Below, piece by piece: positions 9,345 through 17,361 of a DNA stretch of 64,000 nt; position 1 is the first letter of the stretch, and each line of letters opens with the position of its first letter. The notes under the pieces were generated by a model. The model had not been told where the DNA came from. It made no database searches and worked only from the letters and a program-made list of their open reading frames with translations. This DNA is from Phnomibacter ginsenosidimutans (GTDB lineage: Bacteria; Bacteroidota; Bacteroidia; Chitinophagales; Chitinophagaceae): NCBI RefSeq assembly GCF_009740285.1, contig NZ_CP046566.1, positions 3,200,658-3,264,657 of the forward strand, given 5' to 3'. The position numbers and the translations under genes are program-made.

Positions 9345-9414
9345 GCCGTAGTTATCACCAACAGCTATTGATGCTAATCTACAACAGTTGCCGTTACTAT
9401 TGAAAACATTCACA
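9345..9414 (-). repeat. Cassette-like repeat R4 (divergent)
   Basis: On the minus strand the end reads ATAGCTGTTGGTGATAAC, as in R2, but the GTGCACAAAT core is degraded. It lies 13 bases before the lipoprotein start and beyond the terminator of the next gene, so it marks the upstream border of the block. Confidence 0.45.
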
Positions 9415-9453
9415 TTCACATCCCCAGCTACCACAGAAGGGCAACATGAAAAA

Positions 9454-9484
9454 ACCGGAAATCGGTGGAGGCCAGATTTCCGGT
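9454..9484 (-). terminator. Terminator of the coiled-coil protein gene
   Basis: Arms ACCGGAAATC (9454-9463) and GATTTCCGGT (9475-9484) pair over 10 bases. On the minus strand a T-run follows directly. Confidence 0.85.
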
Positions 9485-9525
9485 CGTTGGTAAATGTGTG
9501 TACGCTTGGGTGTGGTGTGGACTTG

Positions 9526-10266
9526 TTATAGAACGATGCGTTTGCCGGTTTTATTGGCGGTTGGCGGCTCTTCACCAAAATAGACTTTGTACTTCTCCGA
9601 TACGGCTTTCGATTGTGCCGCTCCGTTGATGTACAGAATACCCTCCTTCCATTCCAGCTGCACTTGCTCCTCATCTTTCAGCAATCCATCTTTCTTCAAC
9701 TCTTTCAGCCCTTCCTGTGTTTTTTTCAATTGCGCCTCAGCGGCTTTTAGCTGTACTTGGGCTTCGGCCATGGCCTGCTGCATTTCTTTTTCTTTACCCG
9801 CAAGGGCCGCCTGCATTTCTTTCATGGCACTGGCCATTTCTGTGGTCTGCACCTGCCGGGCATGGGCCAGCTCCGATTCCATGGCGGCCAAAGCTTCGTG
9901 GCTCAGGTGTTTGCTAATGTCCTTGTTCAATCGGATAGCATCGAGTTGCGCTTTGGATGCTTGCAGCGATGCTTCCACGGCCTGCAAATCAAGCTGCTGC
10001 AGGGCGGTTTGCATGCCGGCCCGGGCCTGCAGCAGCGCATCTTTCGGCAGGTTGGCCATGGCTTGTTGCAAAGCGGCCATGGCTTCGGCCAACCGGGCTT
10101 CAGCCTCCGCCATGTTTACAGATTTTTTACGGGTGGTATCAGCTGCAGCAGGCGGAGCGGCCCTGGGCTGCGCAAAACCCCGAAACGGAGGCTGTAACAA
10201 CAAAAGGGCGGTTACAACTACAATGGCCGGCAATAGCCAGCGGCGGCGGTACATCATTTGTTGCAT
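9526..10266 (-). CDS. Secreted/anchored coiled-coil protein with BlaR1-like tail
   Basis: A 246-residue product: a basic start with a hydrophobic segment (RRRWLLPAIVVVTALLLLQP), an Ala/Pro-rich linker, then about 130 residues of Ala/Gln/Glu/Lys-rich heptads (AEARLAEAMAALQQAMANLP and on) predicted as one long coiled coil. The C terminus (VQLEWKEGILYINGAAQSKA) resembles the tail found after the M56 peptidase domain in Bacteroidota BlaR1-like proteins, but no peptidase domain is present. The start at 10266 (MQQMMYRRRW) is preferred because the upstream ATG at 10329 lies inside the operator region. Function unknown. Confidence 0.7.
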   Translation of the reverse strand: MQQMMYRRRWLLPAIVVVTALLLLQPPFRGFAQPRAAPPAAADTTRKKSVNMAEAEARLAEAMAALQQAMANLPKDALLQARAGMQTALQQLDLQAVEASLQASKAQLDAIRLNKDISKHLSHEALAAMESELAHARQVQTTEMASAMKEMQAALAGKEKEMQQAMAEAQVQLKAAEAQLKKTQEGLKELKKDGLLKDEEQVQLEWKEGILYINGAAQSKAVSEKYKVYFGEEPPTANKTGKRIVL

Positions 10267-10285
10267 GTGTGTTGATTTTTTTTGT

Positions 10286-10327
10286 TTTACGAATTGTTTC
10301 GTAAATATAGTACGATTCAATTCGTAC
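10286..10327. promoter_or_regulatory. Tandem palindromic operator between divergent genes
   Basis: Two palindromes lie 4 bases apart. The first is TTTACGAA-TTGT-TTCGTAAA (10286-10305) with perfect 8-base arms. The second is GTACGA-TTCAAT-TCGTAC (10310-10327) with perfect 6-base arms. They sit just upstream of the minus-strand coiled-coil gene and 120 bases upstream of the plus-strand porin-like gene. The form suits a dimeric winged-helix repressor of the BlaI/MecI kind; that identity is inferred only from the BlaR1-like neighbour. Confidence 0.6.
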
Positions 10328-10446
10328 AAAATTCCTTCATCCCTCTTAACAAAGTCTTAGCGCTGTCCGGTACAGCAGGAGCCGAAAAAGCCGGCAAGCT
10401 TTTCTCCAACATTTTTGTTCTATTTTGCATCAGAACACACAACTAC

Positions 10447-11028
10447 ATGTCTATGAAAAACTGGCTGACACTGGCACTGCTTATTTTACTGGCTGCAAAC
10501 GCAGTAGCACAAGAAACACCAGCTCCCGAAGAAGCACCCAAAAAGTTCGACAAATCGAAACTGGTATTTGGCGGCAACATTGGCGCCACTTTTGGCGATT
10601 TTACCTTCATTCAGTTTTCGCCACAGGTGGGTTATGCGTTTACCAAGAATATAGTGGCCGGGGCCGGTGTCAACTTTTCATATTCCAGCCAAAAATTTCG
10701 CTACTTCAATGGCGATGAAAGTGAACGCTTCAATTATGGCTACGCTGGTTTGAATGTGTTTACGCGGGTGTATCCGGTCAACTTTTTGTTTTTGTCGGCA
10801 CAGCCGGAGCTCAACTACAACTGGGGCAAAATCAAATACAAAAATCCACCGGCACCCGATGTAAAAATTGATGGCGCCTTCATACCTACCCTCTTGCTGG
10901 GTGGCGGCGTAGCCATACCTATGGGCAACCGTGGCCAAACCATGCTGAGCCTGCAATACGATGTATTGCAAAACAACCGTTCGCCGTATGGCAAACGTGC
11001 TTTTTTCAATATTGGCTTTTCGCTCTAA
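10447..11028 (+). CDS. Outer membrane beta-barrel protein
   Basis: A 193-residue protein with a standard signal peptide (WLTLALLILLAANAVAQ, cleavage after AVAQ) and a Pro/Glu-rich spacer. The mature part alternates in beta-strand fashion (LVFGGNIGATFGDFTFIQFS, VGYAFTKNIVAGAGVNFSYS and on) and ends in FFNIGFSL with a terminal hydrophobic residue, as outer-membrane barrels do. It fits the OmpA-like 8-stranded porin family. The start is 10447, or the ATG at 10453. The stop overlaps that of the LOG gene by 4 bases. Confidence 0.85.
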   Translation: MSMKNWLTLALLILLAANAVAQETPAPEEAPKKFDKSKLVFGGNIGATFGDFTFIQFSPQVGYAFTKNIVAGAGVNFSYSSQKFRYFNGDESERFNYGYAGLNVFTRVYPVNFLFLSAQPELNYNWGKIKYKNPPAPDVKIDGAFIPTLLLGGGVAIPMGNRGQTMLSLQYDVLQNNRSPYGKRAFFNIGFSL

Positions 11029-11582
11029 AGCTTGCTGAGAGACAACACATGATGCATCAGGGTTTGTGGCAAATCAAAAATGCCCACCCGTTCACTCACA
11101 GGATCATACAAAAATCCTTGCTGCTGCATGCGTTGCATCATCTGAAATAAATCGGAATAATAACCACCACTATTGAGCACAAAAATGGGCTTGTCGTGTA
11201 TGGCCAGCTGGTTCCACGTAAGCATTTCAAACAGCTCATCCATGGTGCCAAAACCGCCGGGCAGTACAATGGCCGCATCACACAATTCATACATCATTTT
11301 CTTACGGGTGTGCATGTCTTTTACCACATGCAATTCGGTCAGGTTGTTGTGCTGATGCTCCCAGCTGCGCAACTGCTCTGGGATCACCCCAATCACCTTA
11401 CCGCCCGATTCCAGCGCCGCATCGGCCACGGCCCCCATCAATCCCTTGCTGCCACCACCATAAATCAACCGGATATTTTCTTCGGCCAACAAGCGCCCCA
11501 ACTGACGGGCATGTATGGCAAACAAATCATTTACGCCATTCTTCGAACCGCAAAACACGGCCAGTGCTTCCATCCTTTTCAT
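11025..11582 (-). CDS. LOG family protein (cytokinin riboside phosphate phosphoribohydrolase-like)
   Basis: A 185-residue Rossmann-fold protein of the TIGR00730 family. The signature PGGFGTMDELFE and the upstream GGGSKGLMGAVADAAL motif are both intact, so the nucleotide-binding and catalytic residues are present. LOG proteins release the base from N6-modified AMP; in non-plant bacteria they likely act as nucleotide 5'-monophosphate nucleosidases in nucleotide turnover. The start at 11582 (MKRMEALAVFCGS) fits the family better than the ATG at 11603. A second, longer LOG paralogue lies at 13.4 kb. Confidence 0.92.
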   Translation of the reverse strand: MKRMEALAVFCGSKNGVNDLFAIHARQLGRLLAEENIRLIYGGGSKGLMGAVADAALESGGKVIGVIPEQLRSWEHQHNNLTELHVVKDMHTRKKMMYELCDAAIVLPGGFGTMDELFEMLTWNQLAIHDKPIFVLNSGGYYSDLFQMMQRMQQQGFLYDPVSERVGIFDLPQTLMHHVLSLSKL

Positions 11583-11753
11583 AGTGTGTGCAAGGTACAA
11601 CACGCCGAAAAGTATGCAGCACCGTACTAATTATTTTTTCTTAATAATGTTTCAGCCTAGTGTTGCAAAAAGGCAGTACCCAACCTTATGCTTCACCGCT
11701 TCGGTATGTGGTAAATGCCTATTTTGTACCGTCAACCAATTACATGTTTAGCT

Positions 11754-13270
11754 ATGAGTGCATTGCTGTTGTTATCGATTGTGTTTGTCTACTTTTTAGT
11801 ATTGCTGGGGGTGGCTTGGTACACCAGTCGCAATGCCAACAATGATTCTTTTTTTATAGGCAACAGAAACAGCAACTGGATGCTGGTCGCCTTTGGCATG
11901 ATCGGCACAAGTCTGAGTGGCGTTACATTTGTAAGTGTGCCCGGCGGGGTGGCCAAAGAGTCCTTTGCCTACTTTCAAATTACCCTCGGTTATCTCATAG
12001 GTTACATAGTAATAGCGTATGTGTTGCTGCCTTTGTATTACCGGCTCAACCTCACGTCTATTTACAATTACCTCAGCTCCAGGCTTGGTTTTAAATCGTA
12101 CAAAACTGGCGCCGGCTTTTTTATACTCAGCCGTACATTGGGCGCCACGGCCCGCTTGTATCTCGTGGTGAATATTTTGCAGGATGCCATCCTCAGTAGT
12201 TTCAACATACCGTTTTGGGCTACCACACTCATACTACTGCTCATGATTCTGGTATACACGTACGAAGGCGGTGTAAAAACCATTGTGTATACCGACATGC
12301 TACAAACCACTTGTATGCTGGCCGGTTTGGTGCTTTGTGTGTACTTCATTTTATCGCAGCTCAACATAGGTGTGGGCGAAGCCGTAGCACAACTCGGCAA
12401 TACTATCAACCCCGAAGGCGCCCCTTACTCCAAAGTGTTTTTTGGTGAGCCGGGCAGCAAACTCTTTTTGTAAAACAAATTCTGGCGGGTGCATTCATCA
12501 CCATTACCATGACCGGTATGGACCAGGAAATGATGCAAAAAAACATCAGCGTACGTACCCTGAAAGATTCTCAGAAAAACGTGTTGGTGCTCGGCGGTAT
12601 CATGCTGCTGGTTATTCTGTTATTCTTGTTCCTCGGTGGCATTATGCACCTGTATGCGTTTGAAAAAGGCGCTGTGTGGGAAGCTGGCAAACTGATGCTG
12701 GATGGTAAAAATGTAACGAATGATAAACTGTTCCCCACGCTGGCATTGCAATACATGCCGCATGCCTTTAGCATCATCTTCATCATCGCCCTTATCAGTG
12801 CCTTGTTTCCCAGTGCCGACGGCGCCATTACGGCCCTCACATCTTCTTTCTGTATCGACATTATTGGCCTCAAACGCCGCACCGATTTGGATGAAGCCGC
12901 ACAGAAAAAACTTCGCCAGCGGGTACACCTCATTTTCGCAGGTATCTTCCTTGTATTTGTGATGCTCTTTAAATGGATAGACAGCCCGAGTATGATTGGG
13001 GTAATACTGAAAGTAGCAGGCTATACCTATGGGCCGCTATTGGGTTTATTTACCTTCGGCATCATTACCAAACGCCAGGTAAAAGACAAACTGGTGCCCA
13101 TTGTTTGCATCACGGCTCCCATCATTTGTTTCTTCATCGATTTTTTTCAGAAAAGCCTGTTTGGCAATTTTGAAATCGGTCTCGAACTGCTCATCATCAA
13201 CGGGCTGCTCACCTTTATTGGTTTGTGGATGGTATCGCACAAAACCAATACGCAGCCGGTTGTAGCATGA
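11754..13270 (+). CDS. Sodium:solute symporter (SSS family), frameshifted
   Basis: About 505 residues with some 13 membrane helices. The SSS core is clear: an N-terminal LLLLSIVFVYFLVLLGVAWY helix, then SFFIGNRNSNW, SGVTFVSVPGG and ARLYLVVNILQDA, and after the break TGMDQEMMQKN and SALFPSADGAITALTSSF. The frame breaks at 12465-12469, where CTCTTTTTGTAA needs one more T to read LFFVKQILAGAF; as given, it stops at 12473 and an open frame resumes downstream. The substrate cannot be told from sequence. The start at 11754 (MSALLLL) precedes the first helix. Confidence 0.9.
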
Positions 13271-13356
13271 TTGTTAAATGATGTACAGGTTGGCCAATAG
13301 CCATCAACTTTGACACACAACTTTTGTAATACACGAATAATAAACGACCCACGCAT

Positions 13357-14052
13357 ATGAATGAAGTAGTGAAAACCGCACAGCCCCGCCGGTGGGCAGA
13401 AAGCAAAGCACACAGCAGCTGGCAAATCTTTAAAATCATGGCTGAGTTTGTAGATGGCTTTGAAGCGCTGAGCCGCATCGGGCCCTGCATCAGCATTTTT
13501 GGAAGTGCCCGTACACAGCCCGGTCATCCGCACTATGAGCTGGCCGTAGAAATAGCCCGTGAATTGTCGCAGGAAGGTTTTGGTATCATTTCCGGTGGTG
13601 GCCCCGGCATTATGGAAGCGGCCAATAAAGGCGCTTTTTTGGCGGGTGGAAAATCAGTAGGCCTCAATATTGAACTGCCTTTCGAGCAAAAGCCCAACAG
13701 CTATATCGACCGCGATAAGAACCTGCATTTTGATTACTTCTTTGTACGCAAAACGCTGTTCATGAAATACTCGCAGGCATTTGTAATGATGCCCGGTGGC
13801 TTTGGTACACAGGATGAATTTTTTGAAGTAATGACCCTGGTACAAACCAACAAAATGCACCGGGTACCCATGGTGCTGGTGGGCCGCGATTACTGGAAAG
13901 GATTGGTAGACTGGGTAAACAATACCATGCTGAAGGAAAAATATATCAGCCCGGGCGACATAGAATTGTTTACCGTGGTAGATACGCCAAAAGAAGTCAC
14001 CAACTACATCCTCGACTTTTATACAAAGCATAAACTGGAGCCCAACTTCTAA
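13357..14052 (+). CDS. LOG family protein (TIGR00730), long form
   Basis: A 231-residue paralogue of the protein encoded at 11.0-11.6 kb. It has the Rossmann start (GPCISIFGSARTQPGHPHYE), SGGGPGIMEAANKGAF and the catalytic PGGFGTQDEFFEVMT. The 45-residue N-terminal helix (residues 1-45) is typical of the longer LOG subfamily, which includes proteins annotated as lysine decarboxylase by mistake. Its likely role is hydrolysis of nucleotide monophosphates. It is monocistronic with its own terminator. Confidence 0.93.
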   Translation: MNEVVKTAQPRRWAESKAHSSWQIFKIMAEFVDGFEALSRIGPCISIFGSARTQPGHPHYELAVEIARELSQEGFGIISGGGPGIMEAANKGAFLAGGKSVGLNIELPFEQKPNSYIDRDKNLHFDYFFVRKTLFMKYSQAFVMMPGGFGTQDEFFEVMTLVQTNKMHRVPMVLVGRDYWKGLVDWVNNTMLKEKYISPGDIELFTVVDTPKEVTNYILDFYTKHKLEPNF

Positions 14053-14057
14053 TAAAA

Positions 14058-14091
14058 AAAGGAGCATCAATACGGTGCTCCTTTTTTTATC
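14058..14091 (+). terminator. Terminator between LOG gene and kinase-like gene
   Basis: AAAGGAGCA (14058-14066) and TGCTCCTTT (14076-14084) form the stem, followed by a T-run. The flanking A-run lets it serve the convergent gene too. Confidence 0.88.
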
Positions 14092-15190
14092 AATCGTCAT
14101 ATCGAGCCCTCACTCTGGGCAGTAGCTTCATGCTCTTGCGAAGCGTTTGTTTCATGTGCATTTTTACCACATCTCCCATAGAGGCGCATTTTAAAAAATG
14201 AGGTTCATGATAATGATCGGCCAACTCCTGCCGTAGCTGTGCCAGCTTTTCTGGCGGGGCTATTTCATCTTTATGCATGATGTCCAACAGATGTTTCAAC
14301 CGGTATCTCGATGTCGCCAATCTGAAAGACATCAACGTTCTTTCCTCTGCCTGATATTGCTCAATGCTGTCCTTGTTCAAGTGCTTCAGCGTTAATTCAA
14401 CCAGCGGGTAATTTTCTTTTAAAAATTGGCAGAGGTATAAATTTTTCCGCCCTTCATACGATTGCTGATCAAAGTCGATGGCCCGGATGCGGTACTGATA
14501 ATCTTCAACATCGGGCGTAATATTGACCACAAAATTGTAGCTCCGCATATCGCCCAGCAACCGCACAAAGCAACGCTCGTTAAACTTCACAAACTCTTTG
14601 GCAAACCTGATTTTATTGAAGTTCGGATCTTCCATGTATTGCTGAATAAACACATCGCCGGGTATGCCGGGTATGTGTTCTTCTATCAGCGTATCGCCAC
14701 TGGTTAAAAATGTAATACGGTTGGGCGATAACATATGCTCCAGTTCCAAACCATAAATGCGGGAAGCATCGGCCTGCTTTACATAGTAGTGATCGTAGTT
14801 ATCGTTGAACTTATTGACAATGCGAATGCGGAAGGGTTGCGAATTGCCGAAAGGACAAAAATCTACCCTTGCCAAATCGAGCTGCGGTACAAACGTGAGG
14901 TCGCCTTCGGTACGGAGTGCTGCATAAGTTTCTACCAGCACTTCCCGCAGGTAATCCCAGTCGCGGCTGTCGTACGAAACGGTTTCCCACATTGTATCCT
15001 TACCATGCTTGTCTTTCAACGGCGATGAATACGTGAAGCGCCGCAAATCGGTATAATTAACCAGGTACTTTTTTTCGCGGCCATGCTGCTGCAAAAACTG
15101 TCGCAAGGCAGAACCGATTTTATACATCGGCTTTTTACGCGACGGCTTCAGCGATGGTGAATGATCGGATTGTGTATCGGGAAAATGCAT
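14090..15190 (-). CDS. Uncharacterised protein with kinase-like motifs
   Basis: A 366-residue protein with no standard annotation that I can name. In order it shows HYYVKQADASRIYGLELEHM (candidate ATP-binding Lys138 and a helix-C Glu), EEHIPGIPGD (hinge-like, 170-179), GDMRSYNFVV (213-222; Asp214 and Asn219 fit an HxD...N catalytic loop) and IRAIDFDQ (235-242; DFG-like metal site). This order and spacing resemble the APH/RIO/HipA kinase-like fold. The C-terminal third is helical and basic (LRKSMKLLPRVRARYDD). The start at 15190 is chosen because upstream sequence is repeat DNA. The fold is inference; the substrate is unknown. Confidence 0.6.
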   Translation of the reverse strand: MHFPDTQSDHSPSLKPSRKKPMYKIGSALRQFLQQHGREKKYLVNYTDLRRFTYSSPLKDKHGKDTMWETVSYDSRDWDYLREVLVETYAALRTEGDLTFVPQLDLARVDFCPFGNSQPFRIRIVNKFNDNYDHYYVKQADASRIYGLELEHMLSPNRITFLTSGDTLIEEHIPGIPGDVFIQQYMEDPNFNKIRFAKEFVKFNERCFVRLLGDMRSYNFVVNITPDVEDYQYRIRAIDFDQQSYEGRKNLYLCQFLKENYPLVELTLKHLNKDSIEQYQAEERTLMSFRLATSRYRLKHLLDIMHKDEIAPPEKLAQLRQELADHYHEPHFLKCASMGDVVKMHMKQTLRKSMKLLPRVRARYDD

Positions 15191-15252
15191 AGGTAATAAA
15201 GATACAGGACGGAAAGTGGATGTTAGATGACAGATGTTAGCAATACCGACTC

Positions 15253-15307
15253 CGGACTTCCCTTCATTAATTATACCTCTCCCAGCCTCTCCCAAGGGAG
15301 AGGGGAC
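15253..15307. repeat. 55-base intergenic repeat, copy A
   Basis: It matches copy B (15380-15434) with three substitutions over 55 bases. Both contain the hairpin CCTCTCCC-AA-GGGAGAGG. The gap 15191-15558 holds these plus many short 'CGGACTTCCG/CGGACTTTCG' units and no gene. Confidence 0.85.
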
Positions 15308-15379
15308 GTAGAGCCAGGCTGTGAACTCCGGACTTAACTTCTACGGACTACGGACTTCCGTCTACCAACTCCGGACTTC

Positions 15380-15434
15380 CGGACTTCCCTTCACTAATTC
15401 TACCTCTCCCGGCCTCTCCCAAGGGAGAGGGGAC
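15380..15434. repeat. 55-base intergenic repeat, copy B
   Basis: Second copy of the element at 15253-15307, in the same orientation, 72 bases further on. Confidence 0.85.
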
Positions 15435-15558
15435 TTAGCGTTTGGCAATGGACTCCCAACTTTCCATCTTCCGGACTTTCCGTCTTTCGGACTTTCGGAC
15501 TACTGTCTCCCGTCTCCCGACTACTCACTCATCCACTACCTTCGTGCCAATTCAACCA

Positions 15559-16194
15559 ATGCACATGCCACAGGATTTGGAATCTTACGCTTCACAACAC
15601 TGCAGCCCGTTGGAACCGCTGTTGCAAGAAGTACTGGCCTATACCGAACAACATCATCCCAAAGCGCATATGATTAGTGGTGCAGTGCAAGGCCTACTAC
15701 TGCAACAGTTGAGCCATATGCTTCGCCCCAAACGCATTTTGGAAATAGGTACATTCACCGGGTTTAGTGCATTGTGTTTGGCCGCCGGCCTGCCCGAAGA
15801 TGGCTTGTTGTATACGCTGGAAATGCGGGCCGAAGATGCTGCCACAGCGCAATCTTTTTTCGATCGTTCTGAAAAGAAAAATCAACTGCGGTTGTTGCAG
15901 GGCGATGCAAGACAAATCATTCCGACACTACAAGAAAGTTGGGACTTGGTGTTTATTGATGCCGATAAAATATCGTACATCGATTACTACAACATGCTGG
16001 TACCCCGCATGGCCGCTGGCAGTTTTTTACTGGCCGACAATGTGCTCTTTCATGGTGAAGTTTTACAAGACGAACTGAAAGGTAAAAACGCCAAAGCCAT
16101 TGCGGCATTCAATGCCCATGTGCAAGGCGACGACCGTACCCAAAATGTGTTGTTGACCGTACGGGATGGGCTCATGCTCATTCGCAAAAAATAA
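15559..16194 (+). CDS. SAM-dependent O-methyltransferase
   Basis: A 211-residue class I methyltransferase of the caffeoyl-CoA/catechol O-methyltransferase family. The SAM motif ILEIGTFTGFSALCLAAGLP is followed by LYTLEMR (acidic residue for the SAM ribose), the metal-site Asp in LVFIDADKISYIDYY and ADNVLFHGEV. Its substrate is likely a small hydroxylated compound. The open frame extends upstream into repeat DNA; the ATG at 15559 (or 15565) follows a TACCTTCG box at 15538-15545, which matches the local -7 promoter pattern, so the leader is very short. Confidence 0.92.
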   Translation: MHMPQDLESYASQHCSPLEPLLQEVLAYTEQHHPKAHMISGAVQGLLLQQLSHMLRPKRILEIGTFTGFSALCLAAGLPEDGLLYTLEMRAEDAATAQSFFDRSEKKNQLRLLQGDARQIIPTLQESWDLVFIDADKISYIDYYNMLVPRMAAGSFLLADNVLFHGEVLQDELKGKNAKAIAAFNAHVQGDDRTQNVLLTVRDGLMLIRKK

Positions 16195-16224
16195 CGGAAG
16201 CAGATTGCTACATACTACAATAGC

Positions 16225-17193
16225 TTACTGCAGGCGGAAAACCACATTCTGACTGTGTCGCATTTTTACAGGCCGGTTGTATTGAATGGCCGGCATCCAT
16301 TGGGGGCCTTTTTGCAACAGGCGAATCACTTCTCTGCTCAGCGATTCATGCGGCGATGATGCAATGCTGTATTCAGAAAGCACTCCGTCTTTATCTACTG
16401 TAAAATTGATTTTCACCACACCCTGAATCTCTCCTCGTCTTGCTTCGTCGGGGTAGCGCAGGTTGCTTTGCAAATACCTGTACCAACCATTGGCACCGCC
16501 GGGAAACATGGCTTCTCTTTCATAAATGCAAGGTCCGTTGGCAACATTGCCCAGCGAATCATAACATTCACTTATGGCAATAGAATCTTTGATGTACTGC
16601 ATTTTCATCATTAACCGGTCTTCTTGATAGATGGTCCACTCGCCATGGCGGGCCCCTTTCAGCATTGGCCCCGATTCGTTGAAGCCAGCCCCCCGATTCA
16701 TGCCTTTTACATAGCCGGTACCTTCTGCATTGAGCACACTTTCATACACCAGTTCGCCGGCATCGTTCCAGCGGCGGTTGGTATCTATCATTACGCCCAT
16801 ATTGTACTGAAACAAGGAGCTTCGTTTACCGTTTTCGTGCCATCCTTCAAAGCGGCCATGGCGTTTGCCATTTTCATACATGCCTTGTTCGGATATATTG
16901 CCCGAAGGATGATAACTGGTATACAAACCTTGCAAAATACGCCGGGTACTATCGGCATAATGACGGGTGTAGAGGCGTTTCTGATCGGGATAGCTGTACA
17001 AATCGGTGGCCCAGAGTGGCGGCTCCTGCCACACTTTCAGTAGATAGCTGTACGCATCATCAGCATCCATTATCCGGCGTCCCTGATAATCCAGTTTTAA
17101 AATATTAGTATCACCTACAGCCTGTGCTGTCAGCTCTACTTTACTCAAACAACAAAGGCTGATTAGGCAAATGAAACGAAAACAGAACTTCAT
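16225..17193 (-). CDS. YwqK-repeat protein with TonB C-terminal domain
   Basis: A 322-residue secreted protein: signal peptide (FICLISLCCLSKVELTAQA), MORN/YwqK-like repeats in residues 85-220 (GLYTSYHPSGNISEQGMYEN, RHGRFEGWHENGKRSSLFQY, RHGEWTIYQEDRLMMKMQY), then a TonB_C domain from about residue 235 (LRYPDEARRGEIQGVVKINF, ending MRHSQNVVFRLQ). Proteins of this type are common in Bacteroidota and are thought to act in the envelope; with no N-terminal membrane anchor it is not a classical energy transducer. It is divergent from the peptidase gene. Confidence 0.85.
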   Translation of the reverse strand: MKFCFRFICLISLCCLSKVELTAQAVGDTNILKLDYQGRRIMDADDAYSYLLKVWQEPPLWATDLYSYPDQKRLYTRHYADSTRRILQGLYTSYHPSGNISEQGMYENGKRHGRFEGWHENGKRSSLFQYNMGVMIDTNRRWNDAGELVYESVLNAEGTGYVKGMNRGAGFNESGPMLKGARHGEWTIYQEDRLMMKMQYIKDSIAISECYDSLGNVANGPCIYEREAMFPGGANGWYRYLQSNLRYPDEARRGEIQGVVKINFTVDKDGVLSEYSIASSPHESLSREVIRLLQKGPQWMPAIQYNRPVKMRHSQNVVFRLQ

Positions 17194-17361
17194 ATTCTCC
17201 CAATGGTTAAGGTGTCAAATATAGGTGGACAAAGCTGGCAAACGACGCCGTATGTATCAGCGGTGTTCTCTCATCTTTACATTGGCCAAACTGCTGCTAA
17301 TTTCCTGCGGGGTGAGCCATTTTTACCCGACATTTACAGCCTCAAAAAGCAAACCATTGTT

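Noticed and set aside
9587-10360. A long plus-strand ORF (257 residues) opposite the coiled-coil gene
   Set aside because: Rich in Cys, Ser and Ala as expected for the reverse strand of an Ala/Gln-rich coiled coil; no start context or family.
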